A stretch of 64,000 bases of DNA from CAVUOA01 sp963742955 (GTDB taxonomy: Bacteria > Bacteroidota > Ignavibacteria > Tepidaquicellales > OLB5), in assembly GCA_963742955.1 (NCBI GenBank), contig CAVUOA010000009.1:248001-312000 (forward strand). The letters run 5' to 3'. The position numbers and the translations under genes are program-made. Of this stretch, positions 16,863 to 26,429 are shown in pieces; within the stretch, counting starts at the first letter, position 1, and every line of letters begins with the position of its first letter. The notes below the pieces were generated by a model. That model worked only from the letters and a program-made list of their open reading frames with translations, was not told the DNA's origin and did no database searches.

Positions 16863-18020
16863 ATGTATAGATGGTTTATCCGCCAATCTTTTCTCAATCC
16901 AGCCTTATTTGTAACCGTATTTATTTTTTTAATGTTTTATCCAAACATAACATATAATCAAGAATCAAAATTTAATTCAATGACAAATTGGAAAATTGAG
17001 CCCTCTTTTAAGTATGATGCACTATGTTTTTTGAATATTCTGACAGCCGATACATTTTATTTGGACTATTATCAGAAGGATTATGATAAATTTAAACCAT
17101 TAATTGTTCCGGAAGCTGATAAATCCTTAAAAAACCTCAAAAAAGTACTAAAAGATGAGAACGGGAGGATAATATCGGCTTACCTTTGCCTTTATTTCTC
17201 TGCTGTTGAAGATTCTACTTTGACGCAAATGCTCAATACGCTTGATGATACCGGGAAACTGAAAGAAAATTTTGAAAAAACTCCATATTATGATGAAGAT
17301 AGCTGGAAACTGTTTGAATCTGTTAATGGTGACCTGAGAACCATTCTGGAATTTCTGCAGGCAATTAATTTTGAAGAATATTGGAAAGAAAATATTTTAC
17401 CAATCGTTCAGAAGAAAATTGATGAAATTGAACCGGATTTGCCCAAATATGATGTTATAAAAGAAAATGAAGAATTTCTGGGTTTTACGCTGCCTTCAAA
17501 CGAAATTACAGTGTACATGCTTTACTATTCACAGCCCCACGGGATAAAAATTACAGGCACCCGTTTTCTTACCGATATTGCATGGCCGTTTAAAATTGTT
17601 ATCAGAACTGCAGCGCATGAAATGATGCATCCGCCTTATGATTTTAATAATAACGAAAAGCTCAGAAATGCAATTAAATCGCTTGGAAAAGATGAATTTT
17701 TGATGGATAAGGTTAAAAATCACAATCCATCATTCGGGTACAACTCGCTTGATGGTTTAATGGAAGAAGATTGTGTTCAGGCGCTTGACCAGATGATAAG
17801 CGAGAAATTCGGAATTGCATGGGATGCGCATGAACGGTGGAAAACGAATGATGACGGGATACATGTATTTGCAGTAGCACTTTATCAGGCGATGAAAGAA
17901 GAGAACTATAACAGTAAAAATGAAGTGTTTGCCGATTTCCTTGTGAGGATGATTAATTCCGGAAAGCTTGGCGCGGGGACAATTAAAAGCTGGCACAATA
18001 AGTTTTACTCAGAGAAATAA
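16863..18020 (+). CDS. Secreted or membrane-anchored HExxH protein, putative zinc metallopeptidase
   Basis: A 385-residue protein I do not recognise as a named family. It begins with an N-terminal hydrophobic segment (LFVTVFIFLMFY), so it is exported or anchored. A zinc-site motif AAHEMMH (His251, Glu252, His255) lies in a predicted helix, and a helix with LMEEDCVQAL about 45 residues later could supply the third ligand (Glu300 or Glu301). This layout fits gluzincin-type peptidases. The N-terminal half is acidic and helical with no clear domain. It precedes PPK2 by 11 bases and may share its transcript. Peptidase activity is inference from the motif. Confidence 0.6.
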   Translation: MYRWFIRQSFLNPALFVTVFIFLMFYPNITYNQESKFNSMTNWKIEPSFKYDALCFLNILTADTFYLDYYQKDYDKFKPLIVPEADKSLKNLKKVLKDENGRIISAYLCLYFSAVEDSTLTQMLNTLDDTGKLKENFEKTPYYDEDSWKLFESVNGDLRTILEFLQAINFEEYWKENILPIVQKKIDEIEPDLPKYDVIKENEEFLGFTLPSNEITVYMLYYSQPHGIKITGTRFLTDIAWPFKIVIRTAAHEMMHPPYDFNNNEKLRNAIKSLGKDEFLMDKVKNHNPSFGYNSLDGLMEEDCVQALDQMISEKFGIAWDAHERWKTNDDGIHVFAVALYQAMKEENYNSKNEVFADFLVRMINSGKLGAGTIKSWHNKFYSEK

Positions 18021-18031
18021 AAAAAATAAAA

Positions 18032-18915
18032 ATGAAATACGATAAAATTCTTGTTAAACCCGGCACAAAGGTTGATTTGAAAGAATATGACACAGCATAT
18101 ACGGGAGATTTCAAAGATAAAGAGAGCGCTAAAGAGAAACTAAATAGTGATATAGGAAGACTCTGTGATTTACAGTACAAGCTTTATGCAAGCAATGCAT
18201 ACTCATTGCTTATTGTATTCCAGGCGCTGGATGCTGCAGGTAAAGACGGAACAATAAACATGTTATGAGCGGAGCAAATCCGCAGGGATGCATTGTTACC
18301 AGCTTCAAGGAGCCTTCGCGTGAAGAGCTTGAACATGACTTCCTATGGAGATGTGTTGAACACCTGCCGGAAAAAGGCAGTATCGGTATTTTCAACCGTT
18401 CGTATTACGAAGAAGTTCTGGTAACGAGAGTCCATCCCGAGTATATACTGAATCAAAAGCTCCCCGGAATTAGAAAGGTTGATGATGTTACCGATAAGCT
18501 TTGGCAGAAGAGATTTAAGCAAATCAACAACTTCGAAAAACACCTTTCAGATAACGGTACTGTAATTCTTAAATTCTTTCTTCACATTTCAAAGGAAGAA
18601 CAAAAAAAACGTTTCCTGAAACGAATTGATGACCCCAACAGGAACTGGAAATTTTCTATGAACGATATTCATGAGCGAAAATACTGGAAGGATTACCAAT
18701 CAGCTTACGAAGATACTCTCAACAATACATCAACCGATTATGCTCCCTGGTACATTATTCCCGCTGACCATAAATGGTTTATGAGAACAGCAGTGGGGGA
18801 TATCATTGTTAAAACCCTCGGTGAGCTGGATTTGAAAATGCCCGAGCTGTCCGAACAGGGCAAAAATGAGCTTTCCGGTGCAAAAAAAGTTCTTGAAGCT
18901 GAAGATTCCAGGTAG
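18032..18915 (+). CDS. ppk2: Polyphosphate kinase 2 family protein, one frameshift
   Basis: Cytoplasmic PPK2-type enzyme that moves phosphate between polyphosphate and nucleotides. The Walker A segment is ALDAAGKDGTI; the frame breaks right after it at 18252-18256. Adding one A to ATAAACATG gives TIKHVMSGANPQG, an exact PPK2 motif. Other signatures are DFLWRCVEHLPEKGSIGIFNRSYYEEVLV-type motifs (lid and Walker B region) and APWYIIPADHKW. Corrected length is about 294 residues, normal for one-domain PPK2 of the polyphosphate:AMP or NDP phosphotransferase kind. Direction and nucleotide preference cannot be read from the sequence. An exopolyphosphatase-like gene lies at 42.9 kb. Confidence 0.92.
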
Positions 18916-18917
18916 GT

Positions 18918-20732
18918 TTAAGTTCTGTGTGATTTCGTGTTAACACCGCGGATTTTTTTGATTAATGATTTTTCTTTTAACAAACTTTCAATTGAAAGGG
19001 GAACTCTAACCGACCAGTTTTTACGGCTTCCCGAACCGGGCTGATTTATTCTGTAATCCCATATGTTCATCTTACCAAAGGATTTCTTTTCAAGAAATAA
19101 ATATTCGTGTATTAATTGAATTGAAAATATTGATGCAGATTTATTTACGGCTTCCAAACATTTTAATTGGAATTGCGGTGAGGATTGTCCCATACTTTTG
19201 TTTTTTCCATAAAGATATCTTATGAATTTCTCTTTTTCCCTGAAAGATTCTTCATAAAGTTTGATAATTTCTTTCCCATTATAGGCGTTTAATTTCAGTA
19301 TATCTAAAAGATTGGTCTTTGTAATATTTTTATTCCAGAAAAGCCTGCCGTGATGTGATTTATTTTTATCAAATAGCCGTTTTAGAACATCTTTTAATTT
19401 CTTTCCTTTTATATCGTTTGCTCTGCAATGGTATTCAAATAGTTGTTTATCAATTGTTCCTGCTTCAAACTGCCACCAAAGAGGGAAAAAAGATGAATCA
19501 TGAGTTGATATAACCGCAGATGAATTTAACCTGTAATTGTTTCCCGAAATGAAATTGTGTTTTTTATCCTTGTTAAATCTCTGAAAATCTATTCCGGGAA
19601 TTCCGTATTCTTTCAAAGTCCTGTAAGAGCATTCCGGTACGGTTCCTAAATCCTCGCCGCACGGAAGCATCTTAGACGAATTAATCATCACATTTATAAT
19701 TTTCTTCCCGTGTTTTTCCCATTTTGTTTTTTCAGGCGGGTCAAAGTTCCCTTTTCTTTTACTTTCGCTGCCTTCATCGCTTGTTTCAAATGTCCATAAG
19801 CGGAACAGTCCAACTAAATGGTCTATTCTGTACAAATCATAAAAATTTTCGGCATACTTGAGTTTCTCTTTGATATATACATAATTATCTTTTTCAATTA
19901 TGTTCCAGTTGTAGGGCGGCATACCCCACTTTTGCCCGAAAGCAAAATACATATCCGGCGGCGCGCCTGCAGAGAGATTCAGCTTGAAGTATTTTTGATG
20001 TGCCCAGGCATCAGCGCTGTCTCTTGCAGAAAGAAACGGTAAATCACCCATTAACAGTACACCATTATTTTTCGCAAAATCTTTTACATCTTTCATCTGT
20101 TCGTAAATCTGCCATTGCAGCCAATATGAAAACATGACTCTATTTTTGATATTACTGTTTTGGTGGTTAATTGACTTATTTTTCCATTCTTCCCACGGTT
20201 TTCCTGAATTGTTTTCTTTCAAAATCTTGAATACTGCATAATCTTTAAGCCAGTATTTATTTTCTTTTATATACTTTTGAAATTCTTTAGTGGAAGGTGT
20301 TTCTTTGGAATATATTTTCCATAAAAGTTTGAGCTTTTCGTGTTTAATATTATAATCGACTCTCCGTTTATCGGAAGCGAATTGCTTTTTTAGTGAGTTT
20401 ATACTAGCTTTATATTTATCTGGGTCAACGCCGTTTAATTCATTCAGCCTTAAATACATCGGTTCAATGGCAAACGAACTTATTGCATTATATGGTGCAA
20501 AATCGTTTCCTGTTTCGTTCAGCGGGAGAAGCTGGATAATACTCATGCCTGTTTTAACACACCATTCAATTATCATTTTTAAATCGGGAAATTCACCAAT
20601 TCCTATACTATCATGTGAATAAACTGAAAACAGAGGAACAACAACTCCGCTCCGGCGATGTATTCCTATCTTTTGCCATATTTTTCCTGCACGGGTATGA
20701 AGAAATCTGTTATATTTGGATTTCTTAATCAC
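18918..20732 (-). CDS. malQ: 4-alpha-glucanotransferase (GH77)
   Basis: Amylomaltase of 604 residues that transfers alpha-1,4-glucan segments between maltooligosaccharides. Family marks are SIGIGEFPDL, SIIQLLPLNETG and AISSFAIEP near the N terminus, YRIDHLVGLFRLW with the nucleophilic Asp, CGEDLGTVP with the acid/base Glu, and STHDSSFFPLWW with the third carboxylate. It is longer than the bacterial average of about 500 because of a C-terminal extension. Its ATG overlaps the stop of the upstream GH57 gene by four bases. It works with branching enzyme GlgB of the same strand cluster in glycogen turnover. Confidence 0.94.
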   Translation of the reverse strand: MIKKSKYNRFLHTRAGKIWQKIGIHRRSGVVVPLFSVYSHDSIGIGEFPDLKMIIEWCVKTGMSIIQLLPLNETGNDFAPYNAISSFAIEPMYLRLNELNGVDPDKYKASINSLKKQFASDKRRVDYNIKHEKLKLLWKIYSKETPSTKEFQKYIKENKYWLKDYAVFKILKENNSGKPWEEWKNKSINHQNSNIKNRVMFSYWLQWQIYEQMKDVKDFAKNNGVLLMGDLPFLSARDSADAWAHQKYFKLNLSAGAPPDMYFAFGQKWGMPPYNWNIIEKDNYVYIKEKLKYAENFYDLYRIDHLVGLFRLWTFETSDEGSESKRKGNFDPPEKTKWEKHGKKIINVMINSSKMLPCGEDLGTVPECSYRTLKEYGIPGIDFQRFNKDKKHNFISGNNYRLNSSAVISTHDSSFFPLWWQFEAGTIDKQLFEYHCRANDIKGKKLKDVLKRLFDKNKSHHGRLFWNKNITKTNLLDILKLNAYNGKEIIKLYEESFREKEKFIRYLYGKNKSMGQSSPQFQLKCLEAVNKSASIFSIQLIHEYLFLEKKSFGKMNIWDYRINQPGSGSRKNWSVRVPLSIESLLKEKSLIKKIRGVNTKSHRT

Positions 20733-22255
20733 AATTTCTTTTTAGCAAGTTTCTTTGCGGGAATAACGAGTTTTTCATAAACACCTTTGCCTGTTTTATA
20801 TGTTTTTACATTGCTCTCGGCAAGCTCAAGCAGTTTTTTGAATTTTCTCTCAAGTGATTTGCCCGTTACTTCCTTTGCCAAATCAATTGCCTTTGAAGCA
20901 TACTGCAGAACCTGAACCGCTTCCAGTCCTGATATTTCCGAGAAAAACCATCCGCAGCTTGTAAAGCAGAACATTGAATACTTCTGCATTTCAAGAAGTG
21001 TGTAACATTTATCTATTTCTTTATTTGATAATATTTTATTTGCATTATCACTAAAGAACTTCATCACGGTTTGTTCGTTTTTGTTAAGAATCAAATCTAT
21101 ATAATCATTTCTTGCCTGCCATACATCTTTAAAATATTTGCTTCCTTCTTTTTCGTATAAAGTAATCAGTTCATCCCTAAGCCAGTTCATTGCATTTCTC
21201 AGCGGTGCACGCCACCGTTGATGCCATCCGCCTCCTCCGCCGCATCCGCAGTCTGATTTCCACCGTTCAACCCCGTGGGGACAGCTCCATGAAGTTCCTT
21301 CACCGTTTGTGCCCTCTTTGATTTCAACTTCATGTGTAGGGGAGTGATTTTCGAGATATTCGCCATAGTTTACTATTTTAAGGTTGTTTGCGGGGGCCAG
21401 CACTGTGAGAAAATAAGCGAGTGTTCGCTCGGCAAATTTTTTGTGATGACCGAAAGTCTCACCATCAGTTGCTACGCTCACAAGAGGATTTTCAACTGAA
21501 TCAGCAGGAACCGCATGGATTATTTTGTTTAACAGGTTTGCAGAGCTTTCAAGTACATCGTCAAATGCAACTGCTTTTGAAACGGGACCATCATAAAAGA
21601 AAATAACGATTGACTTTTCTTTATTGGTTCTTGAAAAACAACGGTATGGTATTTTTGGGTCAATATTCGCATTGGAAACATCTATCCACTCTTCATCTCC
21701 GATTTTTCTTGTTCTCTCAGCCTGGCTTACATCGAGTATAATGTATTTAATTCCTTCATCAATCAGAACTTCAAGCGTATCCCAGTTACAAGCCGTTTCA
21801 GGCAGCCAGATACTTTCTGATTTTCTGCCGAAATGATACTCAAAATCTTTTAATCCCCATTTAATCTGGGTAATTTTATCATTTTTGTTTGCCAGGGGCA
21901 TAATAATGTGGTTGTACGCCATTGCGATGGCATTGCCGTGATTGTTATGAAGGAAAATACTCTGCTCATCAGCTTCGATTATTTCCTTATATGTCTCGGG
22001 ATGTTTTGTTTTTATCCAGTTAAGAAGTGTGGGACCGAAGTTGAAGTTGATATATTGATAATTATCAACTTCCGCTACTTCCTCGCCTTTATCATTAATA
22101 ATCTGCGCATGTGCATTAGGCTTATAGCACTCGTTATAAATACGCTCGTTCCAGTCGTGGTAGGGGGCCGCGCTCGGCTGTTTTTCAATTTCACCGGTCC
22201 AGGGATTTTCCCTTGGCGGCTGATAAAAATGTCCGTGTATGCAAATGTTAATCAA
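20729..22255 (-). CDS. Glycoside hydrolase family 57 protein (DUF3536-type)
   Basis: A 508-residue GH57-like protein. It starts ICIHGHFYQPPRENPW, as in the GH57/DUF3536 group, with SIWLPETACN carrying the likely nucleophile Glu and VATDGETFGHH carrying the likely acid/base Asp. A Cys/Gly-rich patch (SDCGCGGGGGWHQRWR) and FTSCGWFFSEISGLEAVQV are also diagnostic. Many relatives are around 800 residues; this one ends soon after the GWFF motif, and the end coincides with a four-base overlap to malQ. It therefore looks like a natural short form. Expected substrate is an alpha-glucan; exact activity is unknown. Confidence 0.88.
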   Translation of the reverse strand: MINICIHGHFYQPPRENPWTGEIEKQPSAAPYHDWNERIYNECYKPNAHAQIINDKGEEVAEVDNYQYINFNFGPTLLNWIKTKHPETYKEIIEADEQSIFLHNNHGNAIAMAYNHIIMPLANKNDKITQIKWGLKDFEYHFGRKSESIWLPETACNWDTLEVLIDEGIKYIILDVSQAERTRKIGDEEWIDVSNANIDPKIPYRCFSRTNKEKSIVIFFYDGPVSKAVAFDDVLESSANLLNKIIHAVPADSVENPLVSVATDGETFGHHKKFAERTLAYFLTVLAPANNLKIVNYGEYLENHSPTHEVEIKEGTNGEGTSWSCPHGVERWKSDCGCGGGGGWHQRWRAPLRNAMNWLRDELITLYEKEGSKYFKDVWQARNDYIDLILNKNEQTVMKFFSDNANKILSNKEIDKCYTLLEMQKYSMFCFTSCGWFFSEISGLEAVQVLQYASKAIDLAKEVTGKSLERKFKKLLELAESNVKTYKTGKGVYEKLVIPAKKLAKKKL

Positions 22256-22363
22256 ATAGTTAAGTAGTAAGATAGTTAAACGGTAAAATACAATATTTAT
22301 AAATCATCGGAAGCATAAATCTATATACAGAAATACAAATATGGTAGGGAAAAATAATAAGGT

Positions 22364-22711
22364 TTATTTTTTTGTTTTCTTCTTTTTTGGCGGGCTTTTT
22401 TTTATGTATTCTATTCCGGTTTCAATCCATTTCATTAATTGCTTATCTGTTTTGATGCCGTTACGTTCAATATACAGAAAACCCCGCATGGGTCTTCCTG
22501 CAAAATCCATAATTCTTGCATGCGGCTTTTTGAGGTAATTTTCAAAATCACCGGCCGGAACACGGACTATAAGCTCGTTTTTTATAATCCCGCAGAACAT
22601 TTTGTCTTTCAGAATATATGCAATTCCGCCGAACATTTTCTTTTCTACAACGCCTTTATGCGGTTTAAGAAGGTTTGTGATTCTTTGAGCAAGTTTTTCG
22701 TCGTATGCCAT
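22364..22711 (-). CDS. TfoX N-terminal domain protein
   Basis: A 115-residue protein consisting of a TfoX N-terminal-like domain: KKMFGGIAYILKDKMFCGIIKNELIVRV and RPMRGFLYIE-type segments, ending in a very basic tail (SPPKKKKTKK). Single-domain proteins of this kind are common in Bacteroidota relatives and have no established function; they are not by themselves evidence of competence. It lies one base from the DUF1801-like gene on the same strand, a frequent pairing. Confidence 0.85.
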   Translation of the reverse strand: MAYDEKLAQRITNLLKPHKGVVEKKMFGGIAYILKDKMFCGIIKNELIVRVPAGDFENYLKKPHARIMDFAGRPMRGFLYIERNGIKTDKQLMKWIETGIEYIKKSPPKKKKTKK

Positions 22712-22712
22712 A

Positions 22713-23168
22713 TTATTTTGGTCTTCTTTTTACCGGAGAAATTGATTTTGTTATTGAAGCTCCTTTGAGAACCTGTTTGCCTTCCTCTAATTCCGCGAGT
22801 GAATTTTTATATGCTTCCTTCAGCATTTTCTTTATATATGCTTTTGGGAATGTTTTTATATCCACTGTAATATGTCTAACCTGCCTGCCTGTTCCTTTAA
22901 ATAAATGTTCGGGGTCAGCAATTTCGTAATATTTGTTAAAACCGAAATTCACATGCTTTGTATAAACAGCAACATGGCAGAAAACGTCCCTGGCTCTGTC
23001 TGATGTTGAAAGGCCGAATGCAAGCGCATTGTAATTATCATAAATAAGCTCATTGCACCCGGGAAACGAATCCCACATGAAATCATGCAGCCATAGGGCT
23101 GTCTTCTGAACATCCTTCGGGAAAGGTTTAAGAAATTTTTTTAAATCCTTTGTGTCTGATTTGGACAT
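22713..23168 (-). CDS. DUF1801-family protein
   Basis: A 151-residue cytoplasmic protein of the DUF1801 (YdhG-like) family. It has the family pattern CNELIYDNYNALAFG early on, a beta stretch CHVAVYTKHVNFGF, the LFKGTGRQVRHI motif and DIKTFP before a helical end. Function is unknown. It sits between glgB (3 bases away) and the TfoX-like gene, so it is likely carried on the glgB transcript. Confidence 0.85.
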   Translation of the reverse strand: MSKSDTKDLKKFLKPFPKDVQKTALWLHDFMWDSFPGCNELIYDNYNALAFGLSTSDRARDVFCHVAVYTKHVNFGFNKYYEIADPEHLFKGTGRQVRHITVDIKTFPKAYIKKMLKEAYKNSLAELEEGKQVLKGASITKSISPVKRRPK

Positions 23169-23171
23169 GAA

Positions 23172-25136
23172 TTAATTCTCCCATTTAAACACAACCACTG
23201 CTAATGGCGGCAGTGTAATTTTGATTGAGTTTTCCCACTGGTTGCTCCGCTCACGCTTTGACTGAACTCCGCCGAGATTGCCTTTCCCGCTGCCGCCGTA
23301 AATTTCGGCATCGCTGTTAAGTATTTCTTTATAAAACCCGGGTTTCGGTACGCCGAAACCGTAATCATCCCTCGGAACAGGCGTCATATTAAAAGCAAAT
23401 ACAAGTATTTCATTAGTGTCTTCCGATACACGGTAAAAAGCAAGTATGCTGCTTACCGCATCAGAAAAATCAATCCACACAAATCCCTTATGGTCAAAAT
23501 CAACTTCAAACAATGCCCGGTTTTCTGCATAGATACTGTTAATATCCTTCATGTACAGGTTAAACTTTTTATTTAATTCTATATCAAGCACGTTCCAGTC
23601 AAGCTCTACTTCGCAGTTCCATTCGTTGTACTGACCTATATCGGTAGTCATAAAATTAAGCTTCTTGCCGGGGTGCCCAAACATAAATCCCATGAATGTC
23701 CGCGCATTGGCAAATTTTTGCCATGTATCACCGGGCATTTTTTCGATTAATGTTTTTTTGCCGTGTACAACTTCATCATGTGAAATAGGCAGTATAAAAT
23801 TTTCGCTGAACGCATACCAGAGTGAAAATGTCAGTTTATTCTGGTGATATTTTCTGTGTATAGGTTCTTTTGAGAAATAAACCAGCACATCGTTCATCCA
23901 GCCCATATTCCACTTCATATCAAATCCAAGACCCCCGTTTTTAACATCATTTGTAACACCGGGCCATGCAGTCGATTCCTCTGCAATCATATAAGTTCCG
24001 GGATGGCGCTGGTGAACAATGTCATTCAAATGTTTAATGAAGTTTAATGCCTCGAGGTTTTCTCTGCCGCCGTAAATGTTTGGTTCCCATTCACCCGGCT
24101 CACGAGAGTAATCTAAATACAGCATTGAAGCAACTGCATCTACTCTAAGCCCGTCAGCGTGATATTTTTCAAGCCAGAATAATGCGCTGCCGATTAAAAA
24201 GTTCTGTACTTCATTTCTCCCGTAATCAAAAACATATGTGCCCCAGTCTTTGTGGAATCCTTTTTTCGCATTCTGATAAGCATATAGCTGTGTCCCGTCA
24301 AAAAATGCAAGCGCATGTTCATCAGAAGGAAAGTGCGCAGGAACCCAATCAAGAATTACCCCGATTCCATTTTGGTGGCAGTAATCTACAAAGAACATAA
24401 AATCATCGGGGGTTCCGTAACGGCTGGTAGGAGCGTAATAACTTGTAACCTGGTAGCCCCATGATATATCGAGCGGGTGTTCCATAATGGGGAGAAGCTC
24501 AACATGTGTGTAACCCATTTTCTTAACATGGTCAACAATCTCGTACGCCAGCTGTTTATAGCTTTTGAATCCCCATTCATTCTTAAAATCCTTATTGTCA
24601 TAATCTTTTTTCCATGAGCCGAGATGTACTTCGTAAATCGACATGGGGCATTTCCACGGGCATGTGAGCTTATTTTCAGTGCGCTGCTTTAGCCATTTAT
24701 CATCATTCCATTTATACTTTTCAATATTTGCAACTATTGAGGCAGTCTTTGGCCTAACTTCTGCTCTCAGGGCATAAGGGTCAATTTTTTGAACATAACT
24801 GCTGCTTCCTTTTGGCTTGATAGCAAATTTGTAGAGTGTTCCTTCTTCAATACCCGGAATAAAGCATGACCAAACTCCGCCGTCATTGAGCTTAGTAAGT
24901 TCGTTTTTAGAATTGTCCCAGTAATTAAAATCTCCAATTACAGAGACTTTTTCCGCATTTGGCGCCCATACAGAAAAGCGGACACCTTTCACACCGTTTT
25001 CTTCCAGCAAATGAGCGCCGAGCTTTTCATAAATTTTGTAATGAGTGCCGTGGGAAAACAGGTAGAGGTCAAAATCCGTTATTAAATCCTGTGTTTTCAG
25101 TTCAGTATCCTTCTTTTTTTCTTTGCTTTGAGCCAT
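23172..25136 (-). CDS. glgB: 1,4-alpha-glucan branching enzyme (GH13)
   Basis: Makes the alpha-1,6 branches of glycogen. An N-terminal CBM48 domain (GVRFSVWAPNAEKVSVIGDFN-type) precedes the GH13 barrel. Conserved regions are DWVPAHF (region I), DGLRVDAVASMLYLDY (region II with nucleophile Asp), AEEST (region III Glu) and ISHDEVVHGK (region IV). Length of 654 residues is that of the form lacking the extra N1 domain. No glgA or glgC is in the window. With malQ and the GH57 gene on the same strand this forms an alpha-glucan cluster. Confidence 0.96.
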   Translation of the reverse strand: MAQSKEKKKDTELKTQDLITDFDLYLFSHGTHYKIYEKLGAHLLEENGVKGVRFSVWAPNAEKVSVIGDFNYWDNSKNELTKLNDGGVWSCFIPGIEEGTLYKFAIKPKGSSSYVQKIDPYALRAEVRPKTASIVANIEKYKWNDDKWLKQRTENKLTCPWKCPMSIYEVHLGSWKKDYDNKDFKNEWGFKSYKQLAYEIVDHVKKMGYTHVELLPIMEHPLDISWGYQVTSYYAPTSRYGTPDDFMFFVDYCHQNGIGVILDWVPAHFPSDEHALAFFDGTQLYAYQNAKKGFHKDWGTYVFDYGRNEVQNFLIGSALFWLEKYHADGLRVDAVASMLYLDYSREPGEWEPNIYGGRENLEALNFIKHLNDIVHQRHPGTYMIAEESTAWPGVTNDVKNGGLGFDMKWNMGWMNDVLVYFSKEPIHRKYHQNKLTFSLWYAFSENFILPISHDEVVHGKKTLIEKMPGDTWQKFANARTFMGFMFGHPGKKLNFMTTDIGQYNEWNCEVELDWNVLDIELNKKFNLYMKDINSIYAENRALFEVDFDHKGFVWIDFSDAVSSILAFYRVSEDTNEILVFAFNMTPVPRDDYGFGVPKPGFYKEILNSDAEIYGGSGKGNLGGVQSKRERSNQWENSIKITLPPLAVVVFKWEN

Positions 25137-25206
25137 TAGTTAAAATTGTTATTCTATTATTCCCTTCAAATATATCAATATAAAAATGCTTAAAAAAGTT
25201 TACGTT

Positions 25207-25237
25207 AAAAAAAATGGCTGCAAACAGAGCAGCCATT
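25207..25237 (-). terminator. Intrinsic terminator of the LVIVD lipoprotein gene
   Basis: On the minus strand AATGGCTGC pairs perfectly with GCAGCCATT around a seven-base loop, followed by eight T. It lies 23 bases after the stop of the gene at 25260. Confidence 0.85.
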
Positions 25238-25259
25238 GTGTATATTCATTAAAATTATT

Positions 25260-26279
25260 CTATGGATAGCTTAAGATAATCAATCCGTCTGCGCCGTCTG
25301 CTACAAAAATCCTGCCGCCGTAGTAAGCTATGTTTCCGGCTATTCCGTTTGTATTATAATAACCAAGCTGCAAGGGACTGGAAGGAACGCCGATTCCGAA
25401 TGTTTCCACTCCGAAGGTGTAGTCAGCAGTAAATACACTTGACGGGTAATTTACCGCTACGCCGTAATAAGCTGCGCCGGCAGTTGATATGATTCCTGCA
25501 TACACAGGACTAAACGGATTTGATACGTTAATAACATATAAGCTTGTTGCGTCTGCAACGTAGGCATAGGATCCTGCTACCTGTATGCCGCTTGCTAAAC
25601 CGGGAGTATCATAACTTGACATAAACTGAGGAAACGATGGATTAGTAACATTAATTATTTCTATGCCAACTGAATTTTCTGCTACGTAAGCAATTCCACC
25701 TGTAACATAAATGCCGAGTATTTGGTCAAGCGGTGTTGTATATGTTGAAAGCCTGTTAACTGCTCCGGGAAGGTTAGCAAGACTGTAAACGTACAAGTTT
25801 CTGTTATAAGTCCCGATATATAAATTTTTGTTTGCAGCATCAACAAAAGAAGTTAATACCCTGTCATTGGGAAATGACAGTACCGTATCGAGAGTTGGTA
25901 CTGCAGGACTGGAAACGTTAATTATAACCAATCCGCCTATACCGTCGGAAACAAATGCATAAGGTGTATTATTAATAACTGCAGCTGTAACATCTAAAGC
26001 TGAACCGCTTGTATTATAGCTCGAAATTAATGATGGTGTAGATGGATTTGTTGCATTAATAAGCAATAAACCTGTTGTTCCGTCAGCAACAAATGCGTAA
26101 GTCAGCGCGTTAACCTGCATAACGCTTATTCCATATGCATAATCGGGAGTATTGTACTGTCCGACAAGAGACATATTGCTTGAATTCCCGGAAGGACTTG
26201 TTGAATTATCCTTGCACCCGTTTACTAAAAGAAGCGCTAAAATAGGCAGAAATATTAACTTTATCCTGTAAAAATGCAT
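25260..26279 (-). CDS. LVIVD-repeat lipoprotein
   Basis: A 339-residue surface or periplasmic lipoprotein. The signal peptide ends at lipobox LLVNGC, then a Ser/Asn-rich linker. The rest is a series of about seven propeller-like repeats of the LVIVD type, each with a pattern like YAFVADGTTGLLLINATNPSTP, recurring as YAFVSDGIGGLVIINVSSP and YAYVADATSLYVINVSNP. Such repeats build a beta-propeller in cell-surface proteins of unknown function. The gene has its own terminator and faces away from the 925-residue repeat protein, with a 150-base AT-rich divergent promoter region between them. Confidence 0.88.
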   Translation of the reverse strand: MHFYRIKLIFLPILALLLVNGCKDNSTSPSGNSSNMSLVGQYNTPDYAYGISVMQVNALTYAFVADGTTGLLLINATNPSTPSLISSYNTSGSALDVTAAVINNTPYAFVSDGIGGLVIINVSSPAVPTLDTVLSFPNDRVLTSFVDAANKNLYIGTYNRNLYVYSLANLPGAVNRLSTYTTPLDQILGIYVTGGIAYVAENSVGIEIINVTNPSFPQFMSSYDTPGLASGIQVAGSYAYVADATSLYVINVSNPFSPVYAGIISTAGAAYYGVAVNYPSSVFTADYTFGVETFGIGVPSSPLQLGYYNTNGIAGNIAYYGGRIFVADGADGLIILSYP

Positions 26280-26429
26280 ATTATTTAAATCAATTTATCA
26301 ATTACAAACAAAGTAATTTATCAATAAAATGAGTGATATTCAAATTAATATTACCTGTATTATGCATATCGAAATAAATTTCGTATTTGAAGAAGATGTA
26401 ATAAATTAGCATAACCTATCATAAACAGC

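Noticed and set aside
22364..22711. TfoX-domain gene as evidence for natural competence
   Set aside because: It is a single-domain protein of the common type with no competence genes nearby; the name is only a fold label.
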